Source of the DNA: Gemmatimonadota bacterium
GTDB taxonomy: Bacteria > Gemmatimonadota > Gemmatimonadetes > Longimicrobiales > RSA9
DNA length: 36,696 nucleotides
Direction: 5' to 3'
NCBI GenBank assembly: GCA_017881445.1
Contig: JADGQX010000015.1
Location: forward strand, 1-36,696
A program made the translations under genes and the position numbers. This document shows, piece by piece, positions 8,318-16,999 of this stretch. Under the pieces are notes generated by a model that ran no database searches, was not told where the DNA came from, and saw nothing but the letters and a program-made list of their open reading frames with translations. How positions within the stretch are numbered: the stretch's first letter is position 1; each line of letters starts with the position of its first letter.

Positions 8318-8740
8318 ATGGCATCCCGGCGCAGGCGGCGCGGTCAGGACTTCTCCCTGATGGCCGACGTCAACATGACCAATCTGGTCGACGTCGCCCT
8401 GGTCCTGCTCATCATCTTCATGATCACCGCGCCCATCATGCAGGGAGGCGTGCAGGTGTCGCTGCCCCGGGCGGACTCGCGACCGGTCACCAACACGTCC
8501 GGCGTGACCGTGTCCGTGGTGGCCGATGGCCGCATCTACGTGGGCGACGTGCCGGTCTCCACTTTCGAGGAGTTCCGCACGCTCTACCCGCAGTACGTGC
8601 GGGGCAAAGGGTTGCGGGAGGCCTACCTGCGGGCCGACAGCACCGTGCCCTACGGCCGGGTGCTCCAGGTGCTGGGCATGATGAAGAGGCTCGATGTGGC
8701 CGAGGTGGGGCTCGTGGCGGAGCCGCGGATGGAGCGGTGA
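8318..8740 (+). CDS. tolR: Tol-Pal system inner-membrane protein TolR
   Basis: TolR is a single-pass protein of 140 residues, the ExbD/TolR stator-type partner of TolQ. The membrane helix at about 22-40 contains LVDVALVLLIIFMIT with the essential proton-relay aspartate D25. The periplasmic domain has the typical beta strands (VTVSVVADGRIYVGD, LRADSTVPYGRVLQVL). I chose ATG 8318, just after the tolQ TAG and behind a very purine-rich GGGAGGGGAGG site, over the track start at 8255 inside tolQ. The stop overlaps the next ATG by one base (TGATG). Confidence 0.95.
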   Translation: MASRRRRRGQDFSLMADVNMTNLVDVALVLLIIFMITAPIMQGGVQVSLPRADSRPVTNTSGVTVSVVADGRIYVGDVPVSTFEEFRTLYPQYVRGKGLREAYLRADSTVPYGRVLQVLGMMKRLDVAEVGLVAEPRMER

Positions 8741-9477
8741 TGGACGTCGCCCGCATCCTGCGCGTGAACGCCCGGCCGGGAACCCGCCCGGGTGGCGCCG
8801 CCATCGCCGCCTCGCTGCTGCTGCACACCGCCATCGCCATGGCCGCCTGGTGGTCGCTGGGGCGCGGCCCGGCGGCGCCGCGGACCGAGTTCCGCGTGTA
8901 CCGCGTCAACATCGTCTCGCCGCCGCCGCAGGCCTACGGACCTCCCACGCTGGCCCCCCCCGTGGTCAATCCCTCGAAGGATGCCAGGCCCGATGCGAAG
9001 GCGGCGGCGCCGCCCGCGCCCGCCCCCGCGGCGGCCGCGAAGCTCGTGCAGAAACAGAGCGCCGCCGCGAAGAAGGCCGCCGACGCCGCCGCCAAGGGGA
9101 AGAGCAGCGCCCAGGCGCCGGCGAAGGGGTGGAAGCCGCATCCGGACGCCGCCGTCGGCGGCTCCGGCATCAACGTCCAGCTGCAGGGCGAGGAGTTCCC
9201 CTTTCCCGGCTACCTGGAGAACATCATCCTGCAGATCAGCCGCTTCTTCCGCTGGAACGGCTCCCCGGACCTGCGGGCGGAAGCGTACTTCGTCATCAAC
9301 CGCGATGGCTCGGTGGGCGACATCCAGGTCACCCGCTCTTCCGGCGACATCGGCTTCGACCTGACCGTGCGCGGCGCCATCGAAGCCGTCGGGCAGCGCA
9401 AGGCGTTCGGCCGCCTTCCCAGGGGGTTCGAGGGCGACCGCCTGCCCATCAGCTTCTACTTCCAGCCGCCCAGATGA
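8740..9477 (+). CDS. tolA: TolA/TonB-like periplasmic bridging protein
   Basis: This 245-residue protein has an N-terminal membrane anchor at about 18-37. It is followed by a Pro-rich segment and an Ala/Lys-rich stretch of about 50 residues that would span the periplasm. The C-terminal domain (about 150-245) has the TonB/TolA C-terminal fold pattern (EEFPFPGYLENIILQI, YFVINRDGSVGDIQVTRSSG). Position between tolR and tolB makes it the functional TolA, which pulls on TolB-Pal, although the C-terminal domain resembles the TonB fold. I start at ATG 8740 (overlapping the tolR TGA by one base) rather than GTG 8737. It is shorter than the enteric TolA of about 420 residues. Confidence 0.88.
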   Translation: MDVARILRVNARPGTRPGGAAIAASLLLHTAIAMAAWWSLGRGPAAPRTEFRVYRVNIVSPPPQAYGPPTLAPPVVNPSKDARPDAKAAAPPAPAPAAAAKLVQKQSAAAKKAADAAAKGKSSAQAPAKGWKPHPDAAVGGSGINVQLQGEEFPFPGYLENIILQISRFFRWNGSPDLRAEAYFVINRDGSVGDIQVTRSSGDIGFDLTVRGAIEAVGQRKAFGRLPRGFEGDRLPISFYFQPPR

Positions 9478-9481
9478 AGCG

Positions 9482-9755
9482 ACACCACATCTTACCGCCG
9501 AGTGCGCCGAGGACGCCGAGGAACGTCAAGCCGGGCGCGCTCCGACAGCCCGGTCAACGGCAGCATCATGCAAGGCAGCGATTCTTTTTTTGGGGTTTTA
9601 TCCGGCGGCCGCGGGCGCCGGGAGGTTGGTCTGGTGGCTGCGGGCGCCCGCAAGAAAAACAAATACAACAGCTTCGGACGCCCGGTGGCCAGCGGTCGGC
9701 CCGGCTCGGCGGGTGTCTCGGCGTCCTCGGCGTACTCGGCGGTAGGATGTGGTGT
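9482..9755. repeat. Intergenic inverted-repeat element A
   Basis: The arms 9482-9520 and 9717-9755 are complementary over 37 of 39 bases. Each is built of a 9-nt periodic unit CGCCGAGGA/CGCCGAGTG. Just inside, AGCCGGGC and its partner extend the pairing with a small offset. The interior has a T-rich block (about 9572-9600), a 12-base palindrome GCGGGCGCCCGC (9640-9651) and an A-rich block (9653-9668). It also has the core GCTTCGGACGCCCGG at 9671-9685, which recurs exactly in the element near 36433. The element fills the 302-base gap between tolA and tolB. No gene is seen in it. Confidence 0.85.
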
Positions 9756-9779
9756 TTCCAGGCGTAATCGAGGGAATGG

Positions 9780-11138
9780 ATGAACATGAGGGCGGGGACA
9801 CTGGTTGCGGGGCTGCTGCTGGCGCTGGGCTCCGGCCTGGCCGCGCAGCAGGACACGACCCGGCTGCCCACCGGGGTGCGCCTCGGGCTGACTTACCAGA
9901 CGCTGCAACGGGCGAGGGTCGCGGTGCGGCCCTTCGGCTCGCCCGCGGCGCAGGCCGCGCTGGCCGCGGACGTCACGGGCATCGTACGCCGGGACCTGAA
10001 CTACAGCGACCGCTTCCAGATGGCGGACTTCATCCCCTCGGCGCTGGCGCAAGGCGGTGCCGTGGACTTCAAGGCCTGGAACGGCCTGGGCGTGGTCTGG
10101 CTCATCACGGGCGACGTGGTGCCCACCGGCTCCGGGCTGGCGCTGCACCTGGTGCTCTACGACGTGGTCTACGGCTCCGTGAAGCAGGCGCTGAACTTCC
10201 CGCTGCCTTCGCCCCAGTCGCCGGACTTCCGGCTGGCGGTGCACCAGGCGTCGGACATGGCCGTGCAGTGGATCACGGGGCAGCCCGGCATCGCCGCGAC
10301 CCGCATCGCCTACGTGGTGGGATCGCCCCAGGGCGGCTACGCCGTGCGGGTCGTGGACTCCGATGGCGAGGGCGCGCGCACGGTGGCCGGCGCGGCGGGC
10401 CACATCACGTCGCCGGCCTGGTCGCGCGACGGTGGCCGACTGGCGTTCGCCCGGGCCACGGGCTCGCACTGGGATGTGCTCGAGCGGGACATGGCCACCG
10501 GCGCCACCCGCGTGGTGCTTTCCCGCGACGGCCTGGTCTTCACCCCCGCCTACTCGCCGGACGGCCGGCGGCTGGCCTTCTCCTCCTGGAACGGCCGGGG
10601 CACGGAGCTGCAGGACTACGACGTCGTCCAGCGCTGCTGCCTGCGCCGGCTGACGCAGGGGAACGCGGCGGACCTCTCGCCCAGCTATTCGCCCGACGGC
10701 TCGCGCCTGGCCTTCAATTCCGACCGGCTGGGCCAGCCCGCGATCTACGTCATGCCCGCCGGCGGCGGGCCGACCGATCTGCTCTCGCCCTACACCTACG
10801 GAGAGCCCGGCTACTACACGTCGCCCGCCTGGGCGCCGGCCGGGAGCCAGGTGGCCTTCCACGGCCGCTCGCGCGGCGAATTCCAGATCATGCTGGCCGA
10901 TGCCTCGCGCCCCGGCGCCCCGGTCCAGCAGATCACGGCGGACGGCCGCAACGAGGATCCGAGCTGGGCGCCCGACGCCCGCCACATCGTGTTCAGCGGG
11001 GTGCGCGCGGGGGGCTCGGGACTGTATGTTATCGACGTCGCGACCGGACGGGTGCGGCCGGTGCTCACGGGCGGCCGTTACCGCGTCCCCGACTGGTCCC
11101 CGCGACTGCGGACGGGCGCTGGCGCCGGCACGCGCTGA
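9780..11138 (+). CDS. tolB: Tol-Pal system beta-propeller protein TolB
   Basis: TolB is a periplasmic protein that binds Pal and TolA and helps keep the outer membrane attached and constricting at division. The 452-residue protein starts with a signal peptide (cleavage near GLAAQ, about residue 23). An N-terminal alpha/beta domain follows (about 40-165). The propeller shows at least five PD40-type blades, each with a P-x-W/Y-S-x-DGxxLAF pattern (PAYSPDGRRLAFSS, PSYSPDGSRLAFNS). Start could be 9780 or the in-frame ATG 9786; GAGGGA at 9770-9775 fits either. It is separated from tolA by element A, so tolB-pal-cpoB may need its own promoter, but I could not identify one. Confidence 0.95.
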   Translation: MNMRAGTLVAGLLLALGSGLAAQQDTTRLPTGVRLGLTYQTLQRARVAVRPFGSPAAQAALAADVTGIVRRDLNYSDRFQMADFIPSALAQGGAVDFKAWNGLGVVWLITGDVVPTGSGLALHLVLYDVVYGSVKQALNFPLPSPQSPDFRLAVHQASDMAVQWITGQPGIAATRIAYVVGSPQGGYAVRVVDSDGEGARTVAGAAGHITSPAWSRDGGRLAFARATGSHWDVLERDMATGATRVVLSRDGLVFTPAYSPDGRRLAFSSWNGRGTELQDYDVVQRCCLRRLTQGNAADLSPSYSPDGSRLAFNSDRLGQPAIYVMPAGGGPTDLLSPYTYGEPGYYTSPAWAPAGSQVAFHGRSRGEFQIMLADASRPGAPVQQITADGRNEDPSWAPDARHIVFSGVRAGGSGLYVIDVATGRVRPVLTGGRYRVPDWSPRLRTGAGAGTR

Positions 11139-11186
11139 GCGCGGGCAGGACGACTACAAAAACAGGCAAGGGAAGGAGTTCCGGCG

Positions 11187-11789
11187 ATGGACCGACGCGT
11201 GGCGTTCGCGGTAATGGCGATGGCGATGGCGGGGGGACTGGCTGCGTGCCACAAGAAGGCTCCACCGGTCGCGCCCACACCCCAGGTGGACACGGCGGCA
11301 ATCCGGCGCGCGCACGAGGACTCGCTGCGGGCGGCGCAGGCTGCCGATGCGCAGCGACGCCTCGCCGCGGACGCCGAGGCCCGTGCGCGCGCGGCGGCCG
11401 CCGCGCTGGAGAGCGCTCGCGCGGCGCTGGCCGCCCCGATCTACTTCGAGTACGACCAGGCCACCATCAGTGACGAGGCCAAGGCGACGCTCGACCAGAA
11501 GGTCGCCATGCTCAGGGCCAACCCGGACCTCAAGCTGCGCATCGACGGCAACGCCGACGAGCGCGGCTCCGAGGAGTACAACCTCGCCCTCGGCATGCGC
11601 CGCGCCGAGGCCGCCCGGCAGTACATCGCCGGCTTCGGCATCGATGCGGCCCGCCTCGCCAGCATGAGCAATGGCGAGGACAAGCCGACGGACCCGGGTC
11701 ACGACGAGAGCGCCTGGGCCAAGAACCGGCGCGACGACTTCGTGATCACGGCGGGTGGCGAGAAGATCACTCTGCCCGCCGGTCAGTGA
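11187..11789 (+). CDS. pal: Peptidoglycan-associated lipoprotein Pal
   Basis: Pal is an outer-membrane lipoprotein that clamps peptidoglycan through its OmpA-like domain. The 200-residue protein has a lipoprotein signal with lipobox LAAC and the lipidated cysteine at 21. A helical Ala/Arg/Glu-rich linker runs from about 35 to 83 and may form a coiled coil. The OmpA domain covers about 86-195: YFEYDQATIS, then the peptidoglycan-binding NADERGSEEYNLALGMRRAEAA. The linker is longer than in enteric Pal. An AAGGGAAGGAG ribosome-binding site lies upstream. The stop overlaps the cpoB start by four bases (GTGA). Confidence 0.95.
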   Translation: MDRRVAFAVMAMAMAGGLAACHKKAPPVAPTPQVDTAAIRRAHEDSLRAAQAADAQRRLAADAEARARAAAAALESARAALAAPIYFEYDQATISDEAKATLDQKVAMLRANPDLKLRIDGNADERGSEEYNLALGMRRAEAARQYIAGFGIDAARLASMSNGEDKPTDPGHDESAWAKNRRDDFVITAGGEKITLPAGQ

Positions 11790-12595
11790 CGGTGAAGCGC
11801 ACGTTCCGCCTGGGGTCGCTGGCGCTCTTGCTCGGCGTCGCCGCCCCCGGCTGCGCCACCAAGCACGACATCCGCGACCTGCAATCGCAGCTCGTGCTCA
11901 TGCAGGCGCGCCAGGACTCGCTCTTCCGCAGCGCGCAGCGCCAGAGCCGGGAGCTGCTCGATTCCGTCCGGGTCACCACCGACCTGCTGGTGCGGGTGCG
12001 CGGTGAGCTCGGCCACCAGCTGCTGGGGGTGGAGCAGCAGCTGGTGGCGGTGCAGGAGCTCACCGGCCAGAGCCAGCGCCGGCTGCAGGACCTGAACACC
12101 CAGCTGCAGCAGCGCCAGGAGGCGCTGGCCACGCCGCCGGTCAGCGACAGCGCGAGCCTCGGCGCCCCGGCCCCGCCGCCGCCATCGCAGGGCGTGGCGC
12201 TGCGCCCCGGCCCGCCGCCGTCCGCGGGCGAGCTCTATACGCTGGGCCAGGCCCAGCTGCAGAACGGCGCCTTCGGCACGGCGCGCCTGGCCTTCCAGCA
12301 GCTGCTGCGCAGCTACCCCGCCGACACGCTGGCGGCGGCGGCGCAGCTCGGCATTGCGGGCAGCTACGTCAAGGAGGACGCCACCCGGGCGCTACGAGAG
12401 TTCGACCGCGTGGTCGAGCAGTACCCCAGCTCGCCGCGGGCCCCCGCGGCGCTCTTCCGTGCGGGCGGTCTCCAGCGCGATCGGGGGAACGTTGCGCGCG
12501 CACGCGAGTACTTCCAACGCATCCTGGCCCGTTACCCCAGGTCGGCCGAAGCCGCGCAGGCCCGACGGGAGCTCGACCGGCTCCGCCGGCGCTGA
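11786..12595 (+). CDS. cpoB: Tol-Pal associated TPR lipoprotein-like CpoB/YbgF
   Basis: CpoB couples Tol-Pal action with septal wall synthesis in the periplasm. This 269-residue protein has a hydrophobic leader ending in APGC (cysteine 23), a plausible though imperfect lipobox, so it may be lipidated unlike the enteric protein. Residues about 28-118 are a Gln/Leu/Arg-rich coiled coil, followed by a Pro-rich hinge. The C-terminal third (about 148-266) contains three TPR-like units (YTLGQAQLQNGAFGTARLAFQQLL, ALREFDRVVEQYP, RAREYFQRILARYP). The start is GTG 11786 overlapping the pal stop; GTG 11792 is an alternative. Confidence 0.9.
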   Translation: MTVKRTFRLGSLALLLGVAAPGCATKHDIRDLQSQLVLMQARQDSLFRSAQRQSRELLDSVRVTTDLLVRVRGELGHQLLGVEQQLVAVQELTGQSQRRLQDLNTQLQQRQEALATPPVSDSASLGAPAPPPPSQGVALRPGPPPSAGELYTLGQAQLQNGAFGTARLAFQQLLRSYPADTLAAAAQLGIAGSYVKEDATRALREFDRVVEQYPSSPRAPAALFRAGGLQRDRGNVARAREYFQRILARYPRSAEAAQARRELDRLRRR

Positions 12596-12652
12596 GGCGC
12601 CGCCGTGAGCCGGGAGCGGGCGCACGGGCGCCCTCGACGAATGAGCGCGTAG

Positions 12653-13147
12653 ATGCGTTGCCCATTCTGTCATCAGACGGAAGATCGCGTGGTCGACTCG
12701 CGTACCAGCCGCGAGGGCCGCGCGGTCCGGCGCCGTCGCGAGTGCCTGAGCTGCGAGCGACGCTTCACCACCTACGAGTACGTGGAGGAGCGCGCCCTGC
12801 AGGTGCTCAAGCGCGACGGTACGGTCGAGCCGTACGACCGCGACAAGCTGCTGCGCTCGGTTCGGCTGCCCTGCGCCAAACGCCCGATCGCACCCCTGGT
12901 GGAGGCGATCGTCAACGAGGTGGAGGACGCCCTCAGCCATCTGGGCCAGGAGGAGATCGAGAGCCGCGTCATCGCCGAGATGGTGATGGAGCAGCTGCGC
13001 ACTCGCGACGACGTGGCGTATGTGCGCTTCGCGTCCGTATATCGGGACTTCCAGGACCTCGACGAGTTCCAACAGGAGCTCCGGGAGCTCAGCCTGCGCC
13101 GCGCGCGGGCCGCACTGAACGAAAACCAGGCGGAACTGCCGCTATAG
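12653..13147 (+). CDS. nrdR: Transcriptional repressor NrdR
   Basis: NrdR represses ribonucleotide reductase genes in response to ATP/dATP. The 164-residue length is typical. The zinc ribbon uses C3, C6, C31 and C34 (MRCPFC and CLSCERRFTTYE), and the ATP-cone follows at about 49-139 (VLKRDGTVEPYDRDKLLRSV; VAYVRFASVYRDF). The C-terminal tail is Arg/Ala rich. ATG 12653 is fixed by the CPxC motif beginning at residue 3. A 6-bp hairpin (12618-12623 with 12628-12633) lies in the short gap after cpoB. No ribonucleotide reductase gene or NrdR-box pair is visible in the window. Confidence 0.96.
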   Translation: MRCPFCHQTEDRVVDSRTSREGRAVRRRRECLSCERRFTTYEYVEERALQVLKRDGTVEPYDRDKLLRSVRLPCAKRPIAPLVEAIVNEVEDALSHLGQEEIESRVIAEMVMEQLRTRDDVAYVRFASVYRDFQDLDEFQQELRELSLRRARAALNENQAELPL

Positions 13148-13166
13148 CCGCTTCGAGCCCATCGTA

Positions 13167-13958
13167 ATGAAGCTGAACCGCGCCGAGCACTCCGAGGAGA
13201 TGCCCTTCCTGGATCACCTGGAAGAGCTTCGCTGGCGCATCATCTGGAGTCTGGCCGCGCTCCTGCTCTCCACGCTGGCCGGCTTCTGGCTGGTCACGAG
13301 ATTCGATGTGCTGGGCCTGCTGATTCTCCCGATCCAGCCGTTCCTGAACGGCACCAAGCTGAAGTACCTCAACCCCACTGACCCCTTCTTCATCACGCTG
13401 AACCTCGCCATCACGGTCGGAATCCTGCTGGCGCTGCCCATCATCGTGTACCAGCTCTGGGCCTTCATCGCGCCCGCGCTGAAGAAGGAGGAGAAGCGGT
13501 CCATCGTGCCCGCGCTCTACATGGGCCTGGTCCTCTTCCTCATCGGCGCCGCCATCGCCTACTGGGGCGCCATCCCGCTGACGCTGCGCTTCATGATGAG
13601 CTTCCAGTCGTCCAGCCTGGAACAGAACATCATCGTCAGCGAGTACATGGGATTCGTGGTCAAGATCATCCTGGCGTTCGGTGCCGTCTTCGAGCTGCCC
13701 GTGGTCGTTCTCATCCTGGCGACGCTTGGGCTCGTCACCTCCGGCTTCCTCGTGAAGATGCGGCGTTACGCCATCGTCGTGGCCGCGGTCGCGGCTGCGC
13801 TGCTCACTCCAGGGGACGCCGTCTCCCTGACGATCTTCCTGATGGCTCCCCTGATGATCCTCTACGAGTTCAGCATCCTGCTGGCGAAGATGGTCGAGCG
13901 CCGGCGCGCCCGCGTGCATGCCGCCGACATGGCCGATCTCGCCGCCGAGGGGACGTGA
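13167..13958 (+). CDS. tatC: Sec-independent protein translocase TatC
   Basis: TatC is the membrane receptor for twin-arginine signal peptides. The 263-residue protein shows the six membrane helices expected. It carries the N-terminal signature PFLDHLEELRWRI (HLEELR at 17-22) and the FIAPALKKEEKR segment after the second helix. The C-terminal end is a short charged cytoplasmic tail. A TatA-type partner is encoded about 9.9 kb downstream at 23842, so the Tat genes are split. The stop overlaps the lptD start by one base (TGATG). The gene begins 19 bases after nrdR, so the two are likely co-transcribed. Confidence 0.96.
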   Translation: MKLNRAEHSEEMPFLDHLEELRWRIIWSLAALLLSTLAGFWLVTRFDVLGLLILPIQPFLNGTKLKYLNPTDPFFITLNLAITVGILLALPIIVYQLWAFIAPALKKEEKRSIVPALYMGLVLFLIGAAIAYWGAIPLTLRFMMSFQSSSLEQNIIVSEYMGFVVKIILAFGAVFELPVVVLILATLGLVTSGFLVKMRRYAIVVAAVAAALLTPGDAVSLTIFLMAPLMILYEFSILLAKMVERRRARVHAADMADLAAEGT

Positions 13959-16915
13959 TGTCCGTCTTGCGTTTTTCGACGGGTCGGACGGCGGCGGCGC
14001 TGGCGCTGGCCCTGCTGGGCGGCGCGGCCGGCCTTGCCGCGCAGCAGCCGACGACTGCGCCGCCGGCGGCGGCCAAGCTCAGCCCCCGCGACGCGATCCT
14101 GAAGCGGGTCAAGCAGTTGGACGCCAGGCCCGACACGGTGCACCGCGACTCCGCGGCGGCGGACTCGGCCGGGATCGCGACCCCGACCGCGGGCGATCCG
14201 GGGCGCGCAGCGACGGCCAGCGTGCACATCGAGGAAGACTCGATCATGAAGGCGCTGTCGCTGCTCGGGGGCTATACCGCCACCGAGTACACGGGCAAGG
14301 CGGCGCGCTTCGAGTCGGACACGGGCAAGCTCGTGCTGACCGGCCCCGCGCAGGTGGCGCAGGGCGCGCAGGCCATGACGGCGGAGTCCACGCTGATCTA
14401 CAACGAGAACACGCAGGTCGCGTGTGGCTTCGGCAAGCCGGTGCTCACCGGCGCCGGGCAGAGCAACCCGGTGAGCAGCGACCAGGTCTGCTACGACGTG
14501 GACAAGCGGCTGGGCGTGGCCTTCGGAGCGCGCACGAAGTTCCAGGAGGGCGCGACCGCCTGGTACGTGGACGGCCACAAGGTGTACCTGTCGGGATCGG
14601 ACAACGTCTTCGGCCGCGACGCGGAGTTCACGGACTGCGACCTGACGCAGCCGCACTACCACTTCACGGCCCGCGAGCTCAAGATCGTGAGGGGCAGGGT
14701 GCTGGTGGCGCGGGACGTCACCCTCAGCTTCGCCGACGTGCCCGTCTTCTGGCTGCCCTTCATGCTGCAGAGCATGGAGCAGGGGCGCCGCACCGGGCTG
14801 CTGATGCCGCGCTTCGACCTGAACGACATCGCCCGCACCAACGCCAACTACCAGCGCCGCATCCAGAACGTCGGGTTCTACTGGGCGACGAACGAGCACC
14901 TGGGCACGCTGCTGAGCATGGACTGGTTCAGCAACAACTACACGGCGCTGCACGGCGCCTTCGACTACAGCTTCAAGCGCCAGTTCCTGGAGGGCGGGCT
15001 GGAAGCGCGGCAGTACTGGCGCCAGAACGGCAGCACGGAGATGACGCTGGGCGCGCGCAACGGCTGGCGTCCGGACGAGCGCACCAACGTGCAGCTCAAC
15101 GTCAGCTACGCCACGTCCAGCTCCTTCGTGCTGGCGCAATCGTTCGACCCGCGGGAGCTGAACCGCAGCATCGACTCGAACCTGGCCCTCCAGCGACGCT
15201 TCGACTTTGGCTCGCTCGACTTCTCGGGCCGGCGCCAGCAGTACCTGCAGACGGATCGCGTCACCATGACGCTGCCGTCCGTTTCGTTCTCGCCCATGCC
15301 GGTTTCGCTCTTCAAGCGCGCGGACGGCTCGGCGCTGCTGACCTGGAACGGCAACGGCAGCTACACCGCGACCCGGGTGGACGGCACCAACTACCAGCTC
15401 AGCCCCGACCCGTCCACGCGCAACGCCAGCGGCTCCCTCGGCTCCTCGCTGAACCTGGGCAAGCTGTCCTGGTCGCAGTCGTTCAACTACACGGACGACC
15501 GCAGCCTGCTGCGGCCGGTGTTCCAGCGGACCGATCGCACCGCGGCGGGCAAGGACACGGTGGTGACTGTCGACTCGATCCCGGCCAGGGCCCGGGGGCA
15601 GGTCGGCTGGAGCACCTCGCTCAGCTTCCAGCAGCGGCTGATCGGCACCAGCTCCATCACGCCGAACCTGTCCATCAGCGGCCAGTCCATCAGCGTCGAC
15701 ACGGGCAACGTGCACACGGGCATGGTGGCCGGGCCGCGGCGCATGGACTTCGGCGCCAGCACGCAGATGGACGTGTACGGCTTCTGGCCGGGCGTCGGCC
15801 CCTTCAGCCGCGTCCGGCACAAGCTCTCGCCCTCGTTCAGCTACGGCTATTCCCCGGCGATCGATCCCAGCCGGTTGTCGGCGCTACAGGCGCAGGTGTT
15901 CGGCCGGGACAGCATCCGGGAGCGCAACAGCATCACCATCGGGCTGAACCAGACCTTCGAGGCCAAGTACCGCGAAAGCGCCAAGCCGGACTCGTCGGCG
16001 CCGGCGCAGGACACGACCACCAACCTCGAGGGCGAGCCACGGCGCCTGCCGCAGGCGCGCAAGATGACGCTGCTGTCGCTCAGCACGTCGAGCGTGGCCT
16101 ACGACTTCACCAACGATCCGCGCACGGGGCGCCGCATCGGCTTCCAGGCGCCGACCATGACCAACACGGTGGCCTCCGACCTGATCCCGGGGCTGCAGTT
16201 CACCCTGACGCACGACCTCTTCATCTACTCGGGGCCGGATTCGCTCGGGACCTCGCGTCCCCGGCACTTCTCGCCCTTCCTGACCAACGCGAGCACGTCC
16301 TTCTCGCTCAACGACAAGTCCTGGGTGTTCCGCATGCTGGGCCTGGCCTCTCACGCCTTTGCCCGCCCGGACCAGGAGATCCCCACGGTCGATACGGCCA
16401 CCAGCACCACCACGGCGGCCGCCGAGGCCAGCCAGGGGCTGGGCCAGAGCATCGTGCCCGGGGCCCACAACGCCTCGCCCACGCCGACCACCAGGGGGGT
16501 CGGCACCTGGAACGCGTCCTTCACCTACGACCTGTCGCGCCAGCGGCCGAGCGGCCTGCCGTCCACCAGCAACGGCATCTACACCGGCTGCAGCCCGATC
16601 TTCGGCGGCTGCAGCCAGTCCAGCTCGACCCAGATGGTGCGCGGCAACCTCAGCTTCCAGCCCACCACGGCCTGGCGGGTACAGTGGCAGACGGGGTACA
16701 GCTTCTCGGACGGCCGCTTCGCCGACCACGTGCTGACGTTCTCGCGCGACCTGCACGACTGGGAGGCCAACTTCGACTTCATCCGGGCCCAGAACGGCAA
16801 CTTCTCCTTCTCCTTCCGCGTCAGCCTCAAGGCGCAGCCGGACCTGAAGTTCGACTACTCGCAGCGCGGCGGCGATTCCTTCCAGCAGATCAACAACGGC
16901 TTCCCGAACCCGTAG
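13958..16915 (+). CDS. lptD: LptD/OstA-like LPS assembly outer-membrane protein
   Basis: This large protein of 985 residues has a signal peptide (cleavage near GLAAQ, about 30). An OstA-like periplasmic beta-jellyroll domain spans roughly 85-270 (GKAARFESDTGKLVLTGPAQV, then TDCDLTQPHYHFTARELKI near residue 226). A long C-terminal region rich in alternating aromatic/polar strands is typical of the LptD beta-barrel. The block VPVFWLPFML and RRTGLLMPRF match the LptD family. LptD inserts lipopolysaccharide into the outer leaflet. Cysteines sit in the N domain (three) and near the C terminus (two, TGCSPIFGGC), so inter-domain disulfides are possible. I chose ATG 13958 over the GTG one codon earlier. 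It sits directly behind tatC. Confidence 0.85.
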   Translation: MSVLRFSTGRTAAALALALLGGAAGLAAQQPTTAPPAAAKLSPRDAILKRVKQLDARPDTVHRDSAAADSAGIATPTAGDPGRAATASVHIEEDSIMKALSLLGGYTATEYTGKAARFESDTGKLVLTGPAQVAQGAQAMTAESTLIYNENTQVACGFGKPVLTGAGQSNPVSSDQVCYDVDKRLGVAFGARTKFQEGATAWYVDGHKVYLSGSDNVFGRDAEFTDCDLTQPHYHFTARELKIVRGRVLVARDVTLSFADVPVFWLPFMLQSMEQGRRTGLLMPRFDLNDIARTNANYQRRIQNVGFYWATNEHLGTLLSMDWFSNNYTALHGAFDYSFKRQFLEGGLEARQYWRQNGSTEMTLGARNGWRPDERTNVQLNVSYATSSSFVLAQSFDPRELNRSIDSNLALQRRFDFGSLDFSGRRQQYLQTDRVTMTLPSVSFSPMPVSLFKRADGSALLTWNGNGSYTATRVDGTNYQLSPDPSTRNASGSLGSSLNLGKLSWSQSFNYTDDRSLLRPVFQRTDRTAAGKDTVVTVDSIPARARGQVGWSTSLSFQQRLIGTSSITPNLSISGQSISVDTGNVHTGMVAGPRRMDFGASTQMDVYGFWPGVGPFSRVRHKLSPSFSYGYSPAIDPSRLSALQAQVFGRDSIRERNSITIGLNQTFEAKYRESAKPDSSAPAQDTTTNLEGEPRRLPQARKMTLLSLSTSSVAYDFTNDPRTGRRIGFQAPTMTNTVASDLIPGLQFTLTHDLFIYSGPDSLGTSRPRHFSPFLTNASTSFSLNDKSWVFRMLGLASHAFARPDQEIPTVDTATSTTTAAAEASQGLGQSIVPGAHNASPTPTTRGVGTWNASFTYDLSRQRPSGLPSTSNGIYTGCSPIFGGCSQSSSTQMVRGNLSFQPTTAWRVQWQTGYSFSDGRFADHVLTFSRDLHDWEANFDFIRAQNGNFSFSFRVSLKAQPDLKFDYSQRGGDSFQQINNGFPNP

Positions 16916-16942
16916 CCGGGTGACGGTTCCACGCGGAGACGC

Positions 16943-16974
16943 CGGGGAGCTGAGGCCATGGCCTTCGCTCCCCG
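16943..16974 (+). terminator. Strong hairpin after lptD (no U-tract)
   Basis: CGGGGAGC (16943-16950) pairs with GCTCCCCG (16967-16974). Inside them the 12-base palindrome AGGCCATGGCCT (16953-16964) gives a second stem. The structure starts 28 bases after the lptD stop and probably ends or protects the transcript. No T-run follows, so a Rho-independent terminator in the strict sense is unproven. Confidence 0.55.
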
Positions 16975-16999
16975 CTCACATCCGGGCCTGGCTGGTTCA

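Noticed and set aside
9749-11473. 574-codon + strand ORF over tolB and pal
   Set aside because: It is an alternate frame of tolB, low in complexity, with no motif; the tolB frame has a signal peptide and propeller repeats.
13862-15820. 652-codon ORF on the - strand opposite tatC/lptD
   Set aside because: It mirrors high third-position GC of lptD, shows no domain motif, and lptD has a signal peptide and family motifs. The long - strand ORFs at 163-1128, 674-1432, 1522-3078, 3124-4497 and 34631-36187 are shadows of the same kind.
13918-16923. 1001-codon + strand ORF over lptD
   Set aside because: It is slightly longer than lptD but Gly/Ala/Arg/His-rich without recognisable domains; it is a frame shadow.
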